This document shows, piece after piece, positions 1 through 7,392 of a stretch of DNA of 43,184 nt. The stretch's first letter is position 1, and the number at the start of each line of letters is the position of its first letter. The stretch comes from Vibrio xiamenensis (GTDB lineage Bacteria; Pseudomonadota; Gammaproteobacteria; Enterobacterales; Vibrionaceae), in contig NZ_FNDD01000016.1 of the NCBI RefSeq assembly GCF_900100015.1, positions 1 through 43,184 of the forward strand, in the 5' to 3' direction. Made by a program: the position numbers and the translations under genes. Below the pieces are notes generated by a model. The model saw nothing but the letters and a program-made list of their open reading frames with translations, made no database searches and had not been told where the DNA came from.

Positions 1-95
1 GAAACTACATCATGCAGGAAGTTAGGCAGGATAAGCCTTAGAGAGAGATTACAGGGCCAGTCTGATGTGACCGACCCAGCGATCTAGGATTTTAG
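1..95 (+). repeat. Left arm of 95-bp perfect inverted repeat
   Basis: Positions 1-95 are the exact reverse complement of 3909-4003. The arm begins at the first base of the window, so the repeat may extend further left. The two arms enclose an integrase, rnlAB and two small genes. No transposase or IS-type end was recognised in the arm itself. Confidence 0.95.
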
Positions 96-146
96 ATTGG
101 GAAATGTGAGTTGATATTGGGTGGTGGTGAAATGTTCTAAATTTAA

Positions 147-551
147 TTATTTCCCATTAATGCGGCGATTAACAAACGATGCGTTCGTCGCATAGGAAAT
201 GGCTATTTGCACATCTGTCTGCCCATTCTTACGGCGTTCACGCATATCATTAAAATCGTGTTGGTTAAAATCTGAGACATTGTCCTGAATCTTAGCAGCT
301 AACTCGTCCATACGACGCTGGTTGTCTTTCATTTCTACCATTGTATCTAGCATAGCTTGAGGATTGTCACCACTATTACGGGCTAAATCTAACGCCATAG
401 ATTGTTGAGTCCGTTCATATTGAGCCTGTGTATCACGCATTTGCGCCATCGTACGCTGACTGTAAGTGTTTTGTTCACTTTCTTGTTGCTGCTGATAGCT
501 GGAATCAGAAACACCACTATCGCCACTATTACTACCAAAAATATCACCCAT
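147..551 (-). CDS. Small Q-rich hypothetical protein
   Basis: I do not recognise this 134-aa protein. The start is supported by a GGAG ribosome-binding site about 8 nt upstream. The N-terminal third is rich in Ser, Gly, Asp and Gln (a run of four Q near residue 20) and looks disordered. The middle, about residues 35-110, is charged and probably helical, with many Met, Gln, Arg and Asp residues and no signal peptide or membrane segment. It lies next to the left inverted-repeat arm and points away from the integrase. Its position as an element-end gene suggests cargo or an accessory factor, but no function can be assigned. Confidence 0.6.
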   Translation of the reverse strand: MGDIFGSNSGDSGVSDSSYQQQQESEQNTYSQRTMAQMRDTQAQYERTQQSMALDLARNSGDNPQAMLDTMVEMKDNQRRMDELAAKIQDNVSDFNQHDFNDMRERRKNGQTDVQIAISYATNASFVNRRINGK

Positions 552-783
552 GATTCAATCTCCGATTCAGCCATCAATAACTATAAGAATTTATAAGTAA
601 AAAATAAATTTTAAGTGAATTGAAATTTAATTCACCATTAGAATAGATGTGCCTGTAGTCAGGTGTCAATATATTTTAATGCATTTGTTGCAAGTCACTA
701 GCTAGACCGTGATGCACTAGCCGAATCATAAAGCAAATCAAAAACATATTAACTCTATGATACTGATAATCATGGAGTTTAAT

Positions 784-1146
784 ATGATTAAGATTACATC
801 TTTAGAAGATTTACCAGCACTACCAATCACCACAACCTTACAAGCACAAGTCAAATCCATCCTCACCGAACCATTTCACGATGCAGCAGAAACCCAACAG
901 GCATGGGATGAACTGCAATGTGAGCTCTGGTTCCTAACATCGAAATCCGAACTCTCTGCTGTCGTCGTCGACGATATCGAAATGCTAAAACGAGCACTGA
1001 CCTATACCGAATTCGAAGACGAACTAGATTACGGAGCAACACTGACCCTGAGCGTTGTCGAGGACTCTGGTAAGGGTATCTACATGCTGATGCCTAAGAC
1101 ACTACTCACCGAATTACGCCAATATTTCTCCATCGAGAATGACTAA
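784..1146 (+). CDS. Small hypothetical protein upstream of integrase
   Basis: A 120-aa acidic protein starting MIKITSLEDLP. The start at 784 is preferred over upstream in-frame ATGs because a GGAG site lies 6 nt before it. There is no signal peptide, membrane segment or recognisable domain; composition is rich in Leu, Thr, Glu and Asp. Its stop codon lies 10 nt before the integrase start and the integrase ribosome-binding site overlaps its end, so the two are probably co-transcribed and translationally coupled. An integrase-accessory or regulatory role is only an inference from position. Base use, with repeated GTCGTCGTCGAC-like runs, matches the integrase. Confidence 0.6.
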   Translation: MIKITSLEDLPALPITTTLQAQVKSILTEPFHDAAETQQAWDELQCELWFLTSKSELSAVVVDDIEMLKRALTYTEFEDELDYGATLTLSVVEDSGKGIYMLMPKTLLTELRQYFSIEND

Positions 1147-1156
1147 GGAGGCAGCA

Positions 1157-2341
1157 ATGCAATCCCGAAAATTCAAATTCAATAAGCGCCAACTCGACTC
1201 ACTACCACCGACGCCGACGACGAGCAAAAGTAAGGAAACTGAATACACAGACGAACTCTGTTCTGGCCTCAAGATGATCGTCAACCGCCAAGGCAGGAAG
1301 CGTTTCTTGTTCAGGTACACATTCCACGGAACCAAGAAATCTATCCAGCTAGGTGAGTATCCAGCGCTCGACATCAACACTGCTCGTCAGATTGCCAATG
1401 ACCATAAACGGGAAATTGCTCTAGGTAATGACCCCAAGGCTATTCGTGATGAGAAGCGCAACGTGCTTACTTTCCAGGAGTTCTCTGAGCTGCATTACTT
1501 ACCCTACGCAATGATGAACAAGCTCACAGCTAAAAGTGACGCAGGTAGTCTCAAGCTTCATTTCTATCCGAAGTGGGGCAAGAAACCTCTCACTGATATC
1601 GGTCAGCAGGACATTCAGAAATTGTTGGACGGATTACTAGAAGGTAGGAAGCCTGCAACGGTGAATCGTCTACGTTCCTTAATTCTTCGCATGTTCAGGC
1701 TCGCAATGGAATGGGGGTATGTCGATTCTAATCCCGGTCAGTACATCAGGAAGCTTAAGGAAAACAATGTAAGACAGCGGTTCCTATCACGGGCAGAGGT
1801 TTCTTCCTTCATCAAGGCATGTAACGAAGAACCCAATCGCACTCAATCTAACGCATTGAAATTCGCACTTCTGACCGGAATGCGCATAGGTGAAATTACC
1901 AGTTCGAAATGGGAGTGTCTTACCGTCGACGACGACGGCAATTGGAGCCTATTTCTACCACACACTAAGTCGGGGCTGTCGAGAACGGTCCTACTCAATC
2001 ATTTAGCTAAAGAGGTCATCCATGATCAACGACGATTTCAACAACCGAAGAACCCCTATATCTTTGCCGGAGATGCACCCGGTAGACCTATCGCTCATCC
2101 GAAGAAGGCATTTGCTCGGATCAAGAAAGCATCCGGGATTACTGACAACTTCCGAATTCATGATCTCAGGCATAGCTTCGCATCGATCCTGATCAACAGC
2201 GGAAATGCGACTCTCTATAATGTTCAGCACTTGTTGGGGCATCAGTCGCCACAAACTTCGACTCGTTACGCCCATCTCGCTTCTAGTAGGTTGCGAGAGG
2301 TAAGCGCTAATGTGGCTGCGTTGGTAGGGGATGTTTTATAG
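1157..2341 (+). CDS. Tyrosine recombinase / integrase (P4-like, DUF4102-type N terminus)
   Basis: A 394-aa integrase of the tyrosine recombinase family. The start at 1157 is chosen because AAGGAGG sits 5 nt before it; an ATG at 1139 has no such site. The N-terminal region (about 1-90) resembles the arm-binding domain of P4-type integrases (ending QLGEYPALDINTAR), followed by a SAM-like core-binding domain (about 100-200) and the catalytic domain. Catalytic residues are visible: Arg243 (TGMRIGE), His335 and Arg338 (HDLRHS), His362 (LLGHQ) and nucleophile Tyr371 (TRYAHL). All are intact, so it is probably active. It lies inside the 95-bp inverted repeats with rnlAB. P4-type integrases usually use tRNA 3' ends; the tRNA fragment at 4853-4899 is nearby, but its orientation points to an element on its right-hand side. 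Confidence 0.93.
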   Translation: MQSRKFKFNKRQLDSLPPTPTTSKSKETEYTDELCSGLKMIVNRQGRKRFLFRYTFHGTKKSIQLGEYPALDINTARQIANDHKREIALGNDPKAIRDEKRNVLTFQEFSELHYLPYAMMNKLTAKSDAGSLKLHFYPKWGKKPLTDIGQQDIQKLLDGLLEGRKPATVNRLRSLILRMFRLAMEWGYVDSNPGQYIRKLKENNVRQRFLSRAEVSSFIKACNEEPNRTQSNALKFALLTGMRIGEITSSKWECLTVDDDGNWSLFLPHTKSGLSRTVLLNHLAKEVIHDQRRFQQPKNPYIFAGDAPGRPIAHPKKAFARIKKASGITDNFRIHDLRHSFASILINSGNATLYNVQHLLGHQSPQTSTRYAHLASSRLREVSANVAALVGDVL

Positions 2342-2381
2342 TTCAGATGTAACAGTGTGACTATCTGTCACACTGTTAATA

Positions 2382-2747
2382 TCAAGCAGATTGAAGGCTA
2401 AAAAGTTCATCTTGTGTGAATACCGCGTTTTGAGAGTATTCGATGTTACTTATCAACAGGTCGGATTGCTGCTCTAGCAGTTCTTGCGCTAGTTCATCAC
2501 TATCAATAACTTTTGCACTATTTATTTTAAATAGCCCGTTCTCAAAATCTAAGGACATAAATCTGTTCCACTCGAACCCATTTGAGCACGCAAGGTCAAA
2601 TAGGACGCGACCGTTAAGAATAGGATCTATCGCTGATTTCAACTCTAACTCAACTTCATTTAGCGCAGACAACGGATTCTCATAGCCGATCGCAGTAACG
2701 ATAGCCATTAAACCAGTTTTTTTATCTAACACTCTGATATTAAACAT
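2382..2747 (-). CDS. rnlB: RnlB-like antitoxin
   Basis: A 121-aa protein with the start MFNIRVLDKK and an ENPLSALNEVE segment, a pattern I recognise from the E. coli RnlB antitoxin (123 aa), which binds RnlA and blocks its RNase activity. Other agreeing segments are GRVLFDLACSNGFEWNRF and the following sheet-rich middle. The stop codon of rnlA directly abuts its ATG (TAAATG), so the two are translationally coupled in the same toxin-first order as in E. coli. The residues after about 85 are divergent. It converges on the integrase gene with about 40 nt between the stops. Confidence 0.85.
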   Translation of the reverse strand: MFNIRVLDKKTGLMAIVTAIGYENPLSALNEVELELKSAIDPILNGRVLFDLACSNGFEWNRFMSLDFENGLFKINSAKVIDSDELAQELLEQQSDLLISNIEYSQNAVFTQDELFSLQSA

Positions 2748-3818
2748 TTATATACTATATAGGCTCTTTATTTGTTGCCAAGCTTGAGTTGACTTTGTCA
2801 TGAGATGTTTCATGTCACTAATCATTCGGCTTGCGTCAACTATTGGCTCCATGTGGAAGAGTCCATGGCGCTCTCTATTGTAAAAATTATAGGCACTTTC
2901 TATAACGTTTGTCGTTGCTATATTGGGAAACTTTGCAGCAGATGCAGTGTTTAGCTCCCACTTTCCGTTATTGTGCTCAAAAAACTCACCGAAACCATCT
3001 TTACCAACGGTCATGCCAAAGTCTTTCATTTTATCCTTGAGTGCACCCTCTATTGATCTCAGCTCTGGATACAGCAACAAACAGTAATCTGGAAGTTCAG
3101 GGGCGGCGAGCTTAACACACAATCCTGATGTGAGCAATTTTTCAACACTCTGATGGATTTTTTCGTATGCATCACCTAAAACAGCTTTCAAATGCGTACG
3201 AGCAACTTCTTGTTGAACTATATCTGCTTTTCCATCATCTTGACGGATAAGAACTTTTTCTAGGCCCGCTAAGTCAAGTAGTTCAGAAATATTAAATATA
3301 AAAGCTCTGTAGCAAGATAGAGGGCGACCTTGAATATGCAAAGTTCTAGTTGAGTTGTGTAATGTGACAGTTATTTCATCTTGATACTCTTTGGAGAGTA
3401 TTTTCCAGACCGTTTTTAATTTATCTCTTGAGTGCTCATTAATTTCAATATGTGCTTCCTCACCAGTTACTTCTAGAACAGGAATAAGCATCGTTTCGAT
3501 AAAGCCTTTTAATACAAGGTTTACTTGTTCAAATTCTGCTGGATTTATTGATTCATACAGATAATCAGCTAACTCTTTACCCAACTCACGATTAGCTCCA
3601 GTTAGGTACTTGATGGTTGATACACCTCCTTTGATGAACAAGATATCTACAGTGGCAAAATTTTTTCCTGCATGACCAAACACCACTCGCTTCCCAGCTT
3701 GAGTTCCTGGAACATCATCAAACGATTCTAGTGTGTAGCCTCTCTCTGCTATCATTTTTTGTGTTAACTCTTCAATAGCAGCGCGGTCTAGGTTTAAATT
3801 TTTATAATTACGTTCCAC
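2748..3818 (-). CDS. rnlA: RnlA-like toxin (RNase LS)
   Basis: A 356-aa protein matching the length and layout of E. coli RnlA (357 aa), the RNase LS toxin that degrades mRNA when phage T4 infection removes RnlB. Recognisable conserved stretches include YLTGANRELG, INPAEFEQVN, QGRPLSCYRAF, QEVARTHL and the C-terminal FHMEPIVDASRMISDM, which lies in the Dmd-binding/catalytic region of the family. The start codon is GTG with a GAGGGA site upstream. An inverted repeat at 3852-3883 in the promoter region is a candidate operator. The pair is cargo of the inverted-repeat-bounded segment and is probably an antiphage abortive-infection module. Confidence 0.92.
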   Translation of the reverse strand: MERNYKNLNLDRAAIEELTQKMIAERGYTLESFDDVPGTQAGKRVVFGHAGKNFATVDILFIKGGVSTIKYLTGANRELGKELADYLYESINPAEFEQVNLVLKGFIETMLIPVLEVTGEEAHIEINEHSRDKLKTVWKILSKEYQDEITVTLHNSTRTLHIQGRPLSCYRAFIFNISELLDLAGLEKVLIRQDDGKADIVQQEVARTHLKAVLGDAYEKIHQSVEKLLTSGLCVKLAAPELPDYCLLLYPELRSIEGALKDKMKDFGMTVGKDGFGEFFEHNNGKWELNTASAAKFPNIATTNVIESAYNFYNRERHGLFHMEPIVDASRMISDMKHLMTKSTQAWQQIKSLYSI

Positions 3819-3851
3819 TAACTTGATTCCCTCAAAAATAAAAAAGTCAAT

Positions 3852-3883
3852 GTATCACATGCAAGTAAATACATATGTGATAC
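3852..3883 (-). promoter_or_regulatory. Inverted repeat upstream of rnlAB, candidate operator
   Basis: GTATCACAT (3852-3860) and ATGTGATAC (3875-3883) are perfect 9-bp arms separated by 14 nt, about 35-65 nt upstream of the rnlA start. The placement fits autoregulation of the toxin-antitoxin operon. Confidence 0.55.
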
Positions 3884-3908
3884 GAACTAGCTTCCTTCAC
3901 CCTCACAC

Positions 3909-4003
3909 CTAAAATCCTAGATCGCTGGGTCGGTCACATCAGACTGGCCCTGTAATCTCTCTCTAAGGCTTATCCTGCCTAACTTCCTGCATGATGTAGT
4001 TTC
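3909..4003 (-). repeat. Right arm of 95-bp perfect inverted repeat
   Basis: Exact reverse complement of 1-95. It lies just upstream of the rnlAB promoter region. Identity without a single mismatch over 95 bp implies a recent origin or maintenance by recombination or gene conversion. Confidence 0.95.
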
Positions 4004-4165
4004 TGTAATTATCGCGACGGCGTCGTCGGTCCGGTCTCTATCCGGTCTTTAGCTGTGATTTTGGCTAGATACCGAGCTGGACACGAACCCTAATGTAAAT
4101 TTCCTATTTAGGTTTTCCGTCCAGTTTGCCGACGGCGGCGGCAGTAGATATATTTACCCTGTAGT

Positions 4166-4228
4166 CCTGACAGTTGCGACGGTCATGACAGTGCCGACAA
4201 TTCTGACAGCCATGGCAGTCCCGACAGT
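4166..4228 (+). repeat. Seven tandem 9-bp units, NNNGACAGT-like
   Basis: Seven consecutive 9-mers: CCTGACAGT, TGCGACGGT, CATGACAGT, GCCGACAAT, TCTGACAGC, CATGGCAGT, CCCGACAGT. The last six positions are conserved (consensus GACAGT) while the first three vary. The array is in one open frame as a three-residue repeat (x-D-S), but there is no start codon and a stop lies just upstream, so it is either an iteron-like binding array or a remnant of a repeat-coding gene. Confidence 0.8.
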
Positions 4229-4420
4229 AACCAGCTAGATTCACATCCTATTCGACTAACCCAACTCGACACCCTAACTCATACCAGATTCGCGCTGTAA
4301 TCCTATGTGCCGTTGGTTTTTCCGGTTCGAGTATGAATACCAGTCCTGTGATTAGCTGCTGTTTCTGGTGCTGTGGTTGAGTGTCGCTTACTGCTGACCT
4401 AAATCACTTAAGAGATAACA

Positions 4421-4448
4421 GACCGATTACCACTGAGGGTAATCGGTC
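4421..4448 (+). terminator. Perfect 11-bp hairpin, possible terminator
   Basis: GACCGATTACC (4421-4431) pairs with GGTAATCGGTC (4438-4448) across the loop ACTGAG. A T-run (TGTTTTTTCC) follows about 13 nt downstream rather than directly, so terminator function is uncertain. No coding gene precedes it on the plus strand, which leaves a non-coding transcript as one explanation. Confidence 0.45.
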
Positions 4449-4804
4449 ATCATTGATTGCTGTTTTTTCCTGACTGGCTAGTTCTGGGAGCTTTAGGATC
4501 ATAGGTGTCCTTCCCGCCACTGAACTAGCTATCCATCCCATATCTATATTAATAACTGGACCTAATGGACAGAATGTTGGTTATATTTTTGTTGGTTCCA
4601 GCGCGAAGTTTTTCTGGGGTTCGGTTCTGATGTTGAGTGGTATGTATCTGCTCTGATTCGTGTTGTACAGACGAGAGAAGGTTCTGATGGTGGATATCAC
4701 TCTGAGACAGGAAGTGTGACTCTGTGGTGACTACGTGGCGTGTTTCGGCTGACCGAATGGACCAGAGCTTACCGGAAGTAATCGCAGACCGGATATCGAC
4801 CGGA

Positions 4805-4844
4805 CCAGAAAAGACAAAGGCCCGTAGATTTCTCTACGAGCCTT
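4805..4844 (-). terminator. Rho-independent terminator downstream of tRNA fragment
   Basis: On the minus strand an 11-bp stem (arms 4834-4844 and 4817-4827, one G-U pair, loop of 6) is followed by a T-rich TTTGTCTTTTC. It lies 8 nt beyond the CCA end of the tRNA fragment, so it is probably the original tRNA terminator. Confidence 0.75.
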
Positions 4845-4852
4845 ATGCAATA

Positions 4853-4899
4853 TGGTGGCCCCTCCCAGACTTGAACTGCGGACCAATCGATTATGAGTC
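4853..4899 (-). other. 3' fragment of tRNA-Ile(CAT), attachment-site scar
   Basis: Reading the minus strand, the sequence runs from a GACTCATAA anticodon arm/loop through a variable region and T arm (CGCAG-TTCAAGT-CTGGG, one stem mismatch) to the acceptor strand AGGGGCC and an encoded ACCA. GGCCCC acceptors with a CTCATAA loop are typical of tRNA-Ile2. The 5' half is absent: sequence upstream of the anticodon loop does not pair. This is the usual scar at the distal end of an element integrated into a tRNA gene, with the crossover near the anticodon loop. Because the missing half is on the right, the element should lie to the right (4900 onward). Confidence 0.8.
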
Positions 4900-4924
4900 A
4901 GTAGTTCTCCAGATGTATTTACGC

Positions 4925-6544
4925 TTATCGATTTCGTGTGGCTTTCAACATCACGACAGTAACGCTGGTCCCTTCAAACTGGTTTTCAATCGGCTTAGAA
5001 AAGCTATATTCAAATCCATCGGGGAGTTCGTAGTTGACTGCGGATGCAGGAAGGATGGCGACTAGGCAACCGGTATAATTGAGCAAGTTTAGTGCTGCAG
5101 TGAGGTGGACCAACGCTCGGTTTTCTGAAAACGGTGGGTTCATTGCAATGTTGTCGTATCGATGAGTTGTTTCTTTTGCGTATTTAATGAAGTCATCATT
5201 AATCACGTTCTCGAAACCTTTTTCATTGAGGATGCGACAATTGAGCTCGCAGACTTCGACGAGGTGAGAATCTGAAGGTAAGAACTTAGCGATCCCACCT
5301 TGACCGGCGCTCGGTTCAAGGGTGAGCTCGTTAGGACCAATATTCAGCATATCAACTGCGGTTTGTGCCAGTTCTTCATTCGTCGGGTAGTACTGGTGAG
5401 AGAACTTATCTGGTATTTGACCGGTGCGGATCACTTCGCTGAGTACGTTAGTGATATCGTAGTCATACAGATATGAGCCTGAGCTTTGCTTTTTCCCGCC
5501 AATGAGCGTCAGAACTTTATGCATTTCGCGAACGAGATGCTTGTCAACGTCATAGCTATGGAAGTAGTAAGAGTAACCATTTTGCGGCTTGTTCCTACCG
5601 CTACTTGGTCTTAGATCGGCCAGCTTTGAGATCACTTCAAGCGGCAGTAAATCCTGGCGCAGTTTAACCTCTTTTGCTTTGCGAACTTTGACTGGTTTGC
5701 GGTGTTTTTCTGGGATAGCTGCCCCGTATATTGTTGCAAGTATACTGTTCAGCTGCCAAGCGATATCAGGATGAAACTCGATATGAGCAGTTCCTTTAAG
5801 ATATCGTCTGATCTTCCACGCGCCACCATCAATTTCATACCATTGTCCATCCTTAGGTACGCGGTTGAGCAATTGGTAGGTATGATGTTCCGTGAAAAAC
5901 GAAAACTCGCGCTTAGTTAATTGGCAAATTAGATAACGTAAGTCGTGAATGTTCGCTAATCGGCTATCGATGAAAGAGTAATCGTTGTAACTCAACTCAA
6001 AGATGCATCGCTTGTAGAAACCTTCTGGTCGGTTCGTTACATGCGCTTTTGACAGGCCAAGAAAACAACCCTCAACTTTTTCAGCGGTGAACTTCCCTTG
6101 CTCTTGCAACAAAGCAAATAGAGTAGCTTTGATATTATCTTCGCTAAACTCGATCCAGTCTTTCTGGTTGTTCCATTCGTCTTTGCGCAATTGTGGCATA
6201 ACATCGTAGATGCCAGTTGTATGCAGGAGACTTTTCCAAGAGCTGATTGTTAGCTGTTTAAGAGCGTCAACTTTGTCTCGAGGATAGAAACGACTCGAGT
6301 CGCTTGATACATACTGAAACACTGAGTTGATAATAGACTTTTTGTTGTAGAAAAAATCTATCGCTTCAACACATTGGGTGTAACGCATATGCTCGCGCTC
6401 AATTGAAGAACCGTTGATTGCGAGTGAGGTTTTGTTTAATTCATCGTTGCCAAGGTCAAACTTGTAGTTCGCTCTTGCAAGAGATGTTGAGGTAGAAGGT
6501 TGAGTTTCATGATCGTTAATAAAATCAACAATATCGATTTGCAT
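4925..6544 (-). CDS. DUF4942-type protein with N6-adenine methyltransferase-like domain
   Basis: A 539-aa protein. Residues about 50-270 resemble DUF4942 (YTQCVEAIDFFYNKKSI, then a long helical region). The C-terminal part is a class I SAM-dependent methyltransferase: a motif-I-like LEPSAGQGGIAKFL near residue 410, an acidic VEVCELN strand, and the amino-methyltransferase motif NPPF at 469-472. NPPF with this order points to base (adenine-N6) methylation, but DNA as substrate is an inference. No cognate restriction gene is adjacent. Such proteins are common on gammaproteobacterial islands and plasmids. The start is fixed by the leader ACTACATCTAAGGAA 6 nt upstream. It is transcribed from a promoter with a 25-bp operator at 6646-6711. 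Confidence 0.82.
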   Translation of the reverse strand: MQIDIVDFINDHETQPSTSTSLARANYKFDLGNDELNKTSLAINGSSIEREHMRYTQCVEAIDFFYNKKSIINSVFQYVSSDSSRFYPRDKVDALKQLTISSWKSLLHTTGIYDVMPQLRKDEWNNQKDWIEFSEDNIKATLFALLQEQGKFTAEKVEGCFLGLSKAHVTNRPEGFYKRCIFELSYNDYSFIDSRLANIHDLRYLICQLTKREFSFFTEHHTYQLLNRVPKDGQWYEIDGGAWKIRRYLKGTAHIEFHPDIAWQLNSILATIYGAAIPEKHRKPVKVRKAKEVKLRQDLLPLEVISKLADLRPSSGRNKPQNGYSYYFHSYDVDKHLVREMHKVLTLIGGKKQSSGSYLYDYDITNVLSEVIRTGQIPDKFSHQYYPTNEELAQTAVDMLNIGPNELTLEPSAGQGGIAKFLPSDSHLVEVCELNCRILNEKGFENVINDDFIKYAKETTHRYDNIAMNPPFSENRALVHLTAALNLLNYTGCLVAILPASAVNYELPDGFEYSFSKPIENQFEGTSVTVVMLKATRNR

Positions 6545-6550
6545 GGGTAT

Positions 6551-6567
6551 TTCCTTAGATGTAGTAA
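6551..6567 (-). promoter_or_regulatory. Conserved leader/RBS motif TTACTACATCTAAGGAA
   Basis: Minus-strand leader immediately before the methyltransferase start. The same motif precedes the genes starting at 16271, 17753, 33581 and 35038, and is repeated in the array at 35043-35326. It contains the Shine-Dalgarno AAGGA, but conservation extends about 10 nt further upstream than ribosome binding needs. Confidence 0.85.
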
Positions 6568-6645
6568 TGCCGCCGAATTGACGACTGGTAAATGGAGTAG
6601 TGCAGGGTATTGCGAGAAAGGAGTGATGCTCAGAGGTTAGTCTGT

Positions 6646-6711
6646 GACAAATTTATGCATCTAGTTTGTCATGGTGAGCTTGAATCATACATCAAGCCAA
6701 GTAGTTTGCAA
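6646..6711 (-). promoter_or_regulatory. Sigma-70 promoter with 25-bp GACAA-N15-TTGTC operator
   Basis: On the minus strand: -35 TTGCAA (6706-6711), 16-nt spacer, -10 TATGAT (6684-6689), then the operator GACAA-N15-TTGTC at 6646-6670, 13 nt downstream of the -10. An operator of the same length and spacing lies at 35422-35446, so the two operons probably share a repressor. Confidence 0.75.
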
Positions 6712-6831
6712 AAGGAAAACAAGTGCTAAGAGTTGAGTTAGATCGCTTTACTGACCGACGTTGTCGTGTGGCCTCTAGGTCGAGACTTCGCGCCGCGGGT
6801 ATGTTTGTTTTGCTAATGTAGCCCACATTAA

Positions 6832-6844
6832 GTGACAATGTCAC
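6832..6844 (+). promoter_or_regulatory. Palindrome GTGAC-AAT-GTCAC upstream of Xre/RES
   Basis: A perfect 5-bp-arm palindrome about 110 nt upstream of the antitoxin start, in the promoter region. Xre-type antitoxins of RES modules bind palindromes in their own promoter, so this is a candidate operator. Confidence 0.5.
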
Positions 6845-6951
6845 CTATTCGAGTTGATGATGTTTTGAAGTGCCATTGACTGCATTGATAAAATGGCTCA
6901 TCTGGTCCATAATGGTAAGGTCATTTGGTCTTATCGAATTAAGGATCGGTT

Positions 6952-7392
6952 ATGAGCACTACCAACATTCCAAGTTTCAAACCAAAACGCACTTCACGAA
7001 ATAGCTTCTGGACCAGTCTAGGCATTGAAGATAAGTCTCAGGCAGTTCACCAAGGTTTTAACACCACTGTTTATCGAAACATTATCGATAAACTCAACAT
7101 TTCTCAAAATGAATTCCACAGCATTACACTCATCCCCGTTAGTACGATTAAGCGCCGATTGAAGAACCAAGAAAGGTTCAACGTACAAGAAAGTGACGCG
7201 ATGTACCGTTTAGCCTTGCTAACCAAGTTGGCAACCGATCTATTCAATGATGAGGACCGAGCACTTGAGTGGATGCGTGAGCGTGTCTATGGGCTTGGTG
7301 ACAAACGTCCACTCGATATGGTCGCCACATCCGTTGATTTTGAAACAGTGAAAGATTTGATTGGCCGCCTTGAGCATGGGGTATTCTCATAG
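6952..7392 (+). CDS. Xre/MbcA/ParS-type antitoxin
   Basis: A 146-aa protein with the organisation of RES-associated antitoxins: an N-terminal Xre-like helix-turn-helix region (about 40-85, NEFHSITLIPVSTIKRRLK) and a C-terminal MbcA/ParS (DUF2384) region (about 85-146) with the EDRALEWM.ERVYGLGDKRPLDMV pattern. These proteins neutralise the RES toxin by covering its active site and repress the operon. AAGGA lies 6 nt before the ATG. The stop overlaps the toxin start by one base, giving tight coupling. The neutralising segment at the C terminus is intact. Confidence 0.9.
   Translation: MSTTNIPSFKPKRTSRNSFWTSLGIEDKSQAVHQGFNTTVYRNIIDKLNISQNEFHSITLIPVSTIKRRLKNQERFNVQESDAMYRLALLTKLATDLFNDEDRALEWMRERVYGLGDKRPLDMVATSVDFETVKDLIGRLEHGVFS

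Larger units (their letters stand above)
4004..4804. other. Gene-free, GC-richer region with hairpins
   Basis: About 800 nt without a credible gene. It has CGACGGCG- and CCGGTC-rich stretches similar in flavour to the integrase gene, the 9-bp repeat at 4166-4228, a perfect 11-bp hairpin at 4421-4448 and an imperfect TGGCTAGTTC/GAACTAGCTA pair near 4477-4535. It may be decayed element DNA or hold a structured RNA. Confidence 0.5.
6545..6951. other. Intergenic region between divergent operons
   Basis: About 400 nt. It holds the methyltransferase leader, its promoter and operator (6551-6711), and the Xre/RES operator at 6832-6844. The stretch 6740-6800 is locally GC-rich (GACCGACGTTGTCG, TTCGCGCCGCGG); nothing else is recognisable there. 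Confidence 0.6.

Noticed and set aside
4724..5065. A 113-codon plus-strand open frame
   Set aside because: It runs across the tRNA fragment, the terminator and the antisense end of the methyltransferase gene, has no ribosome-binding site and shows no protein-like pattern.
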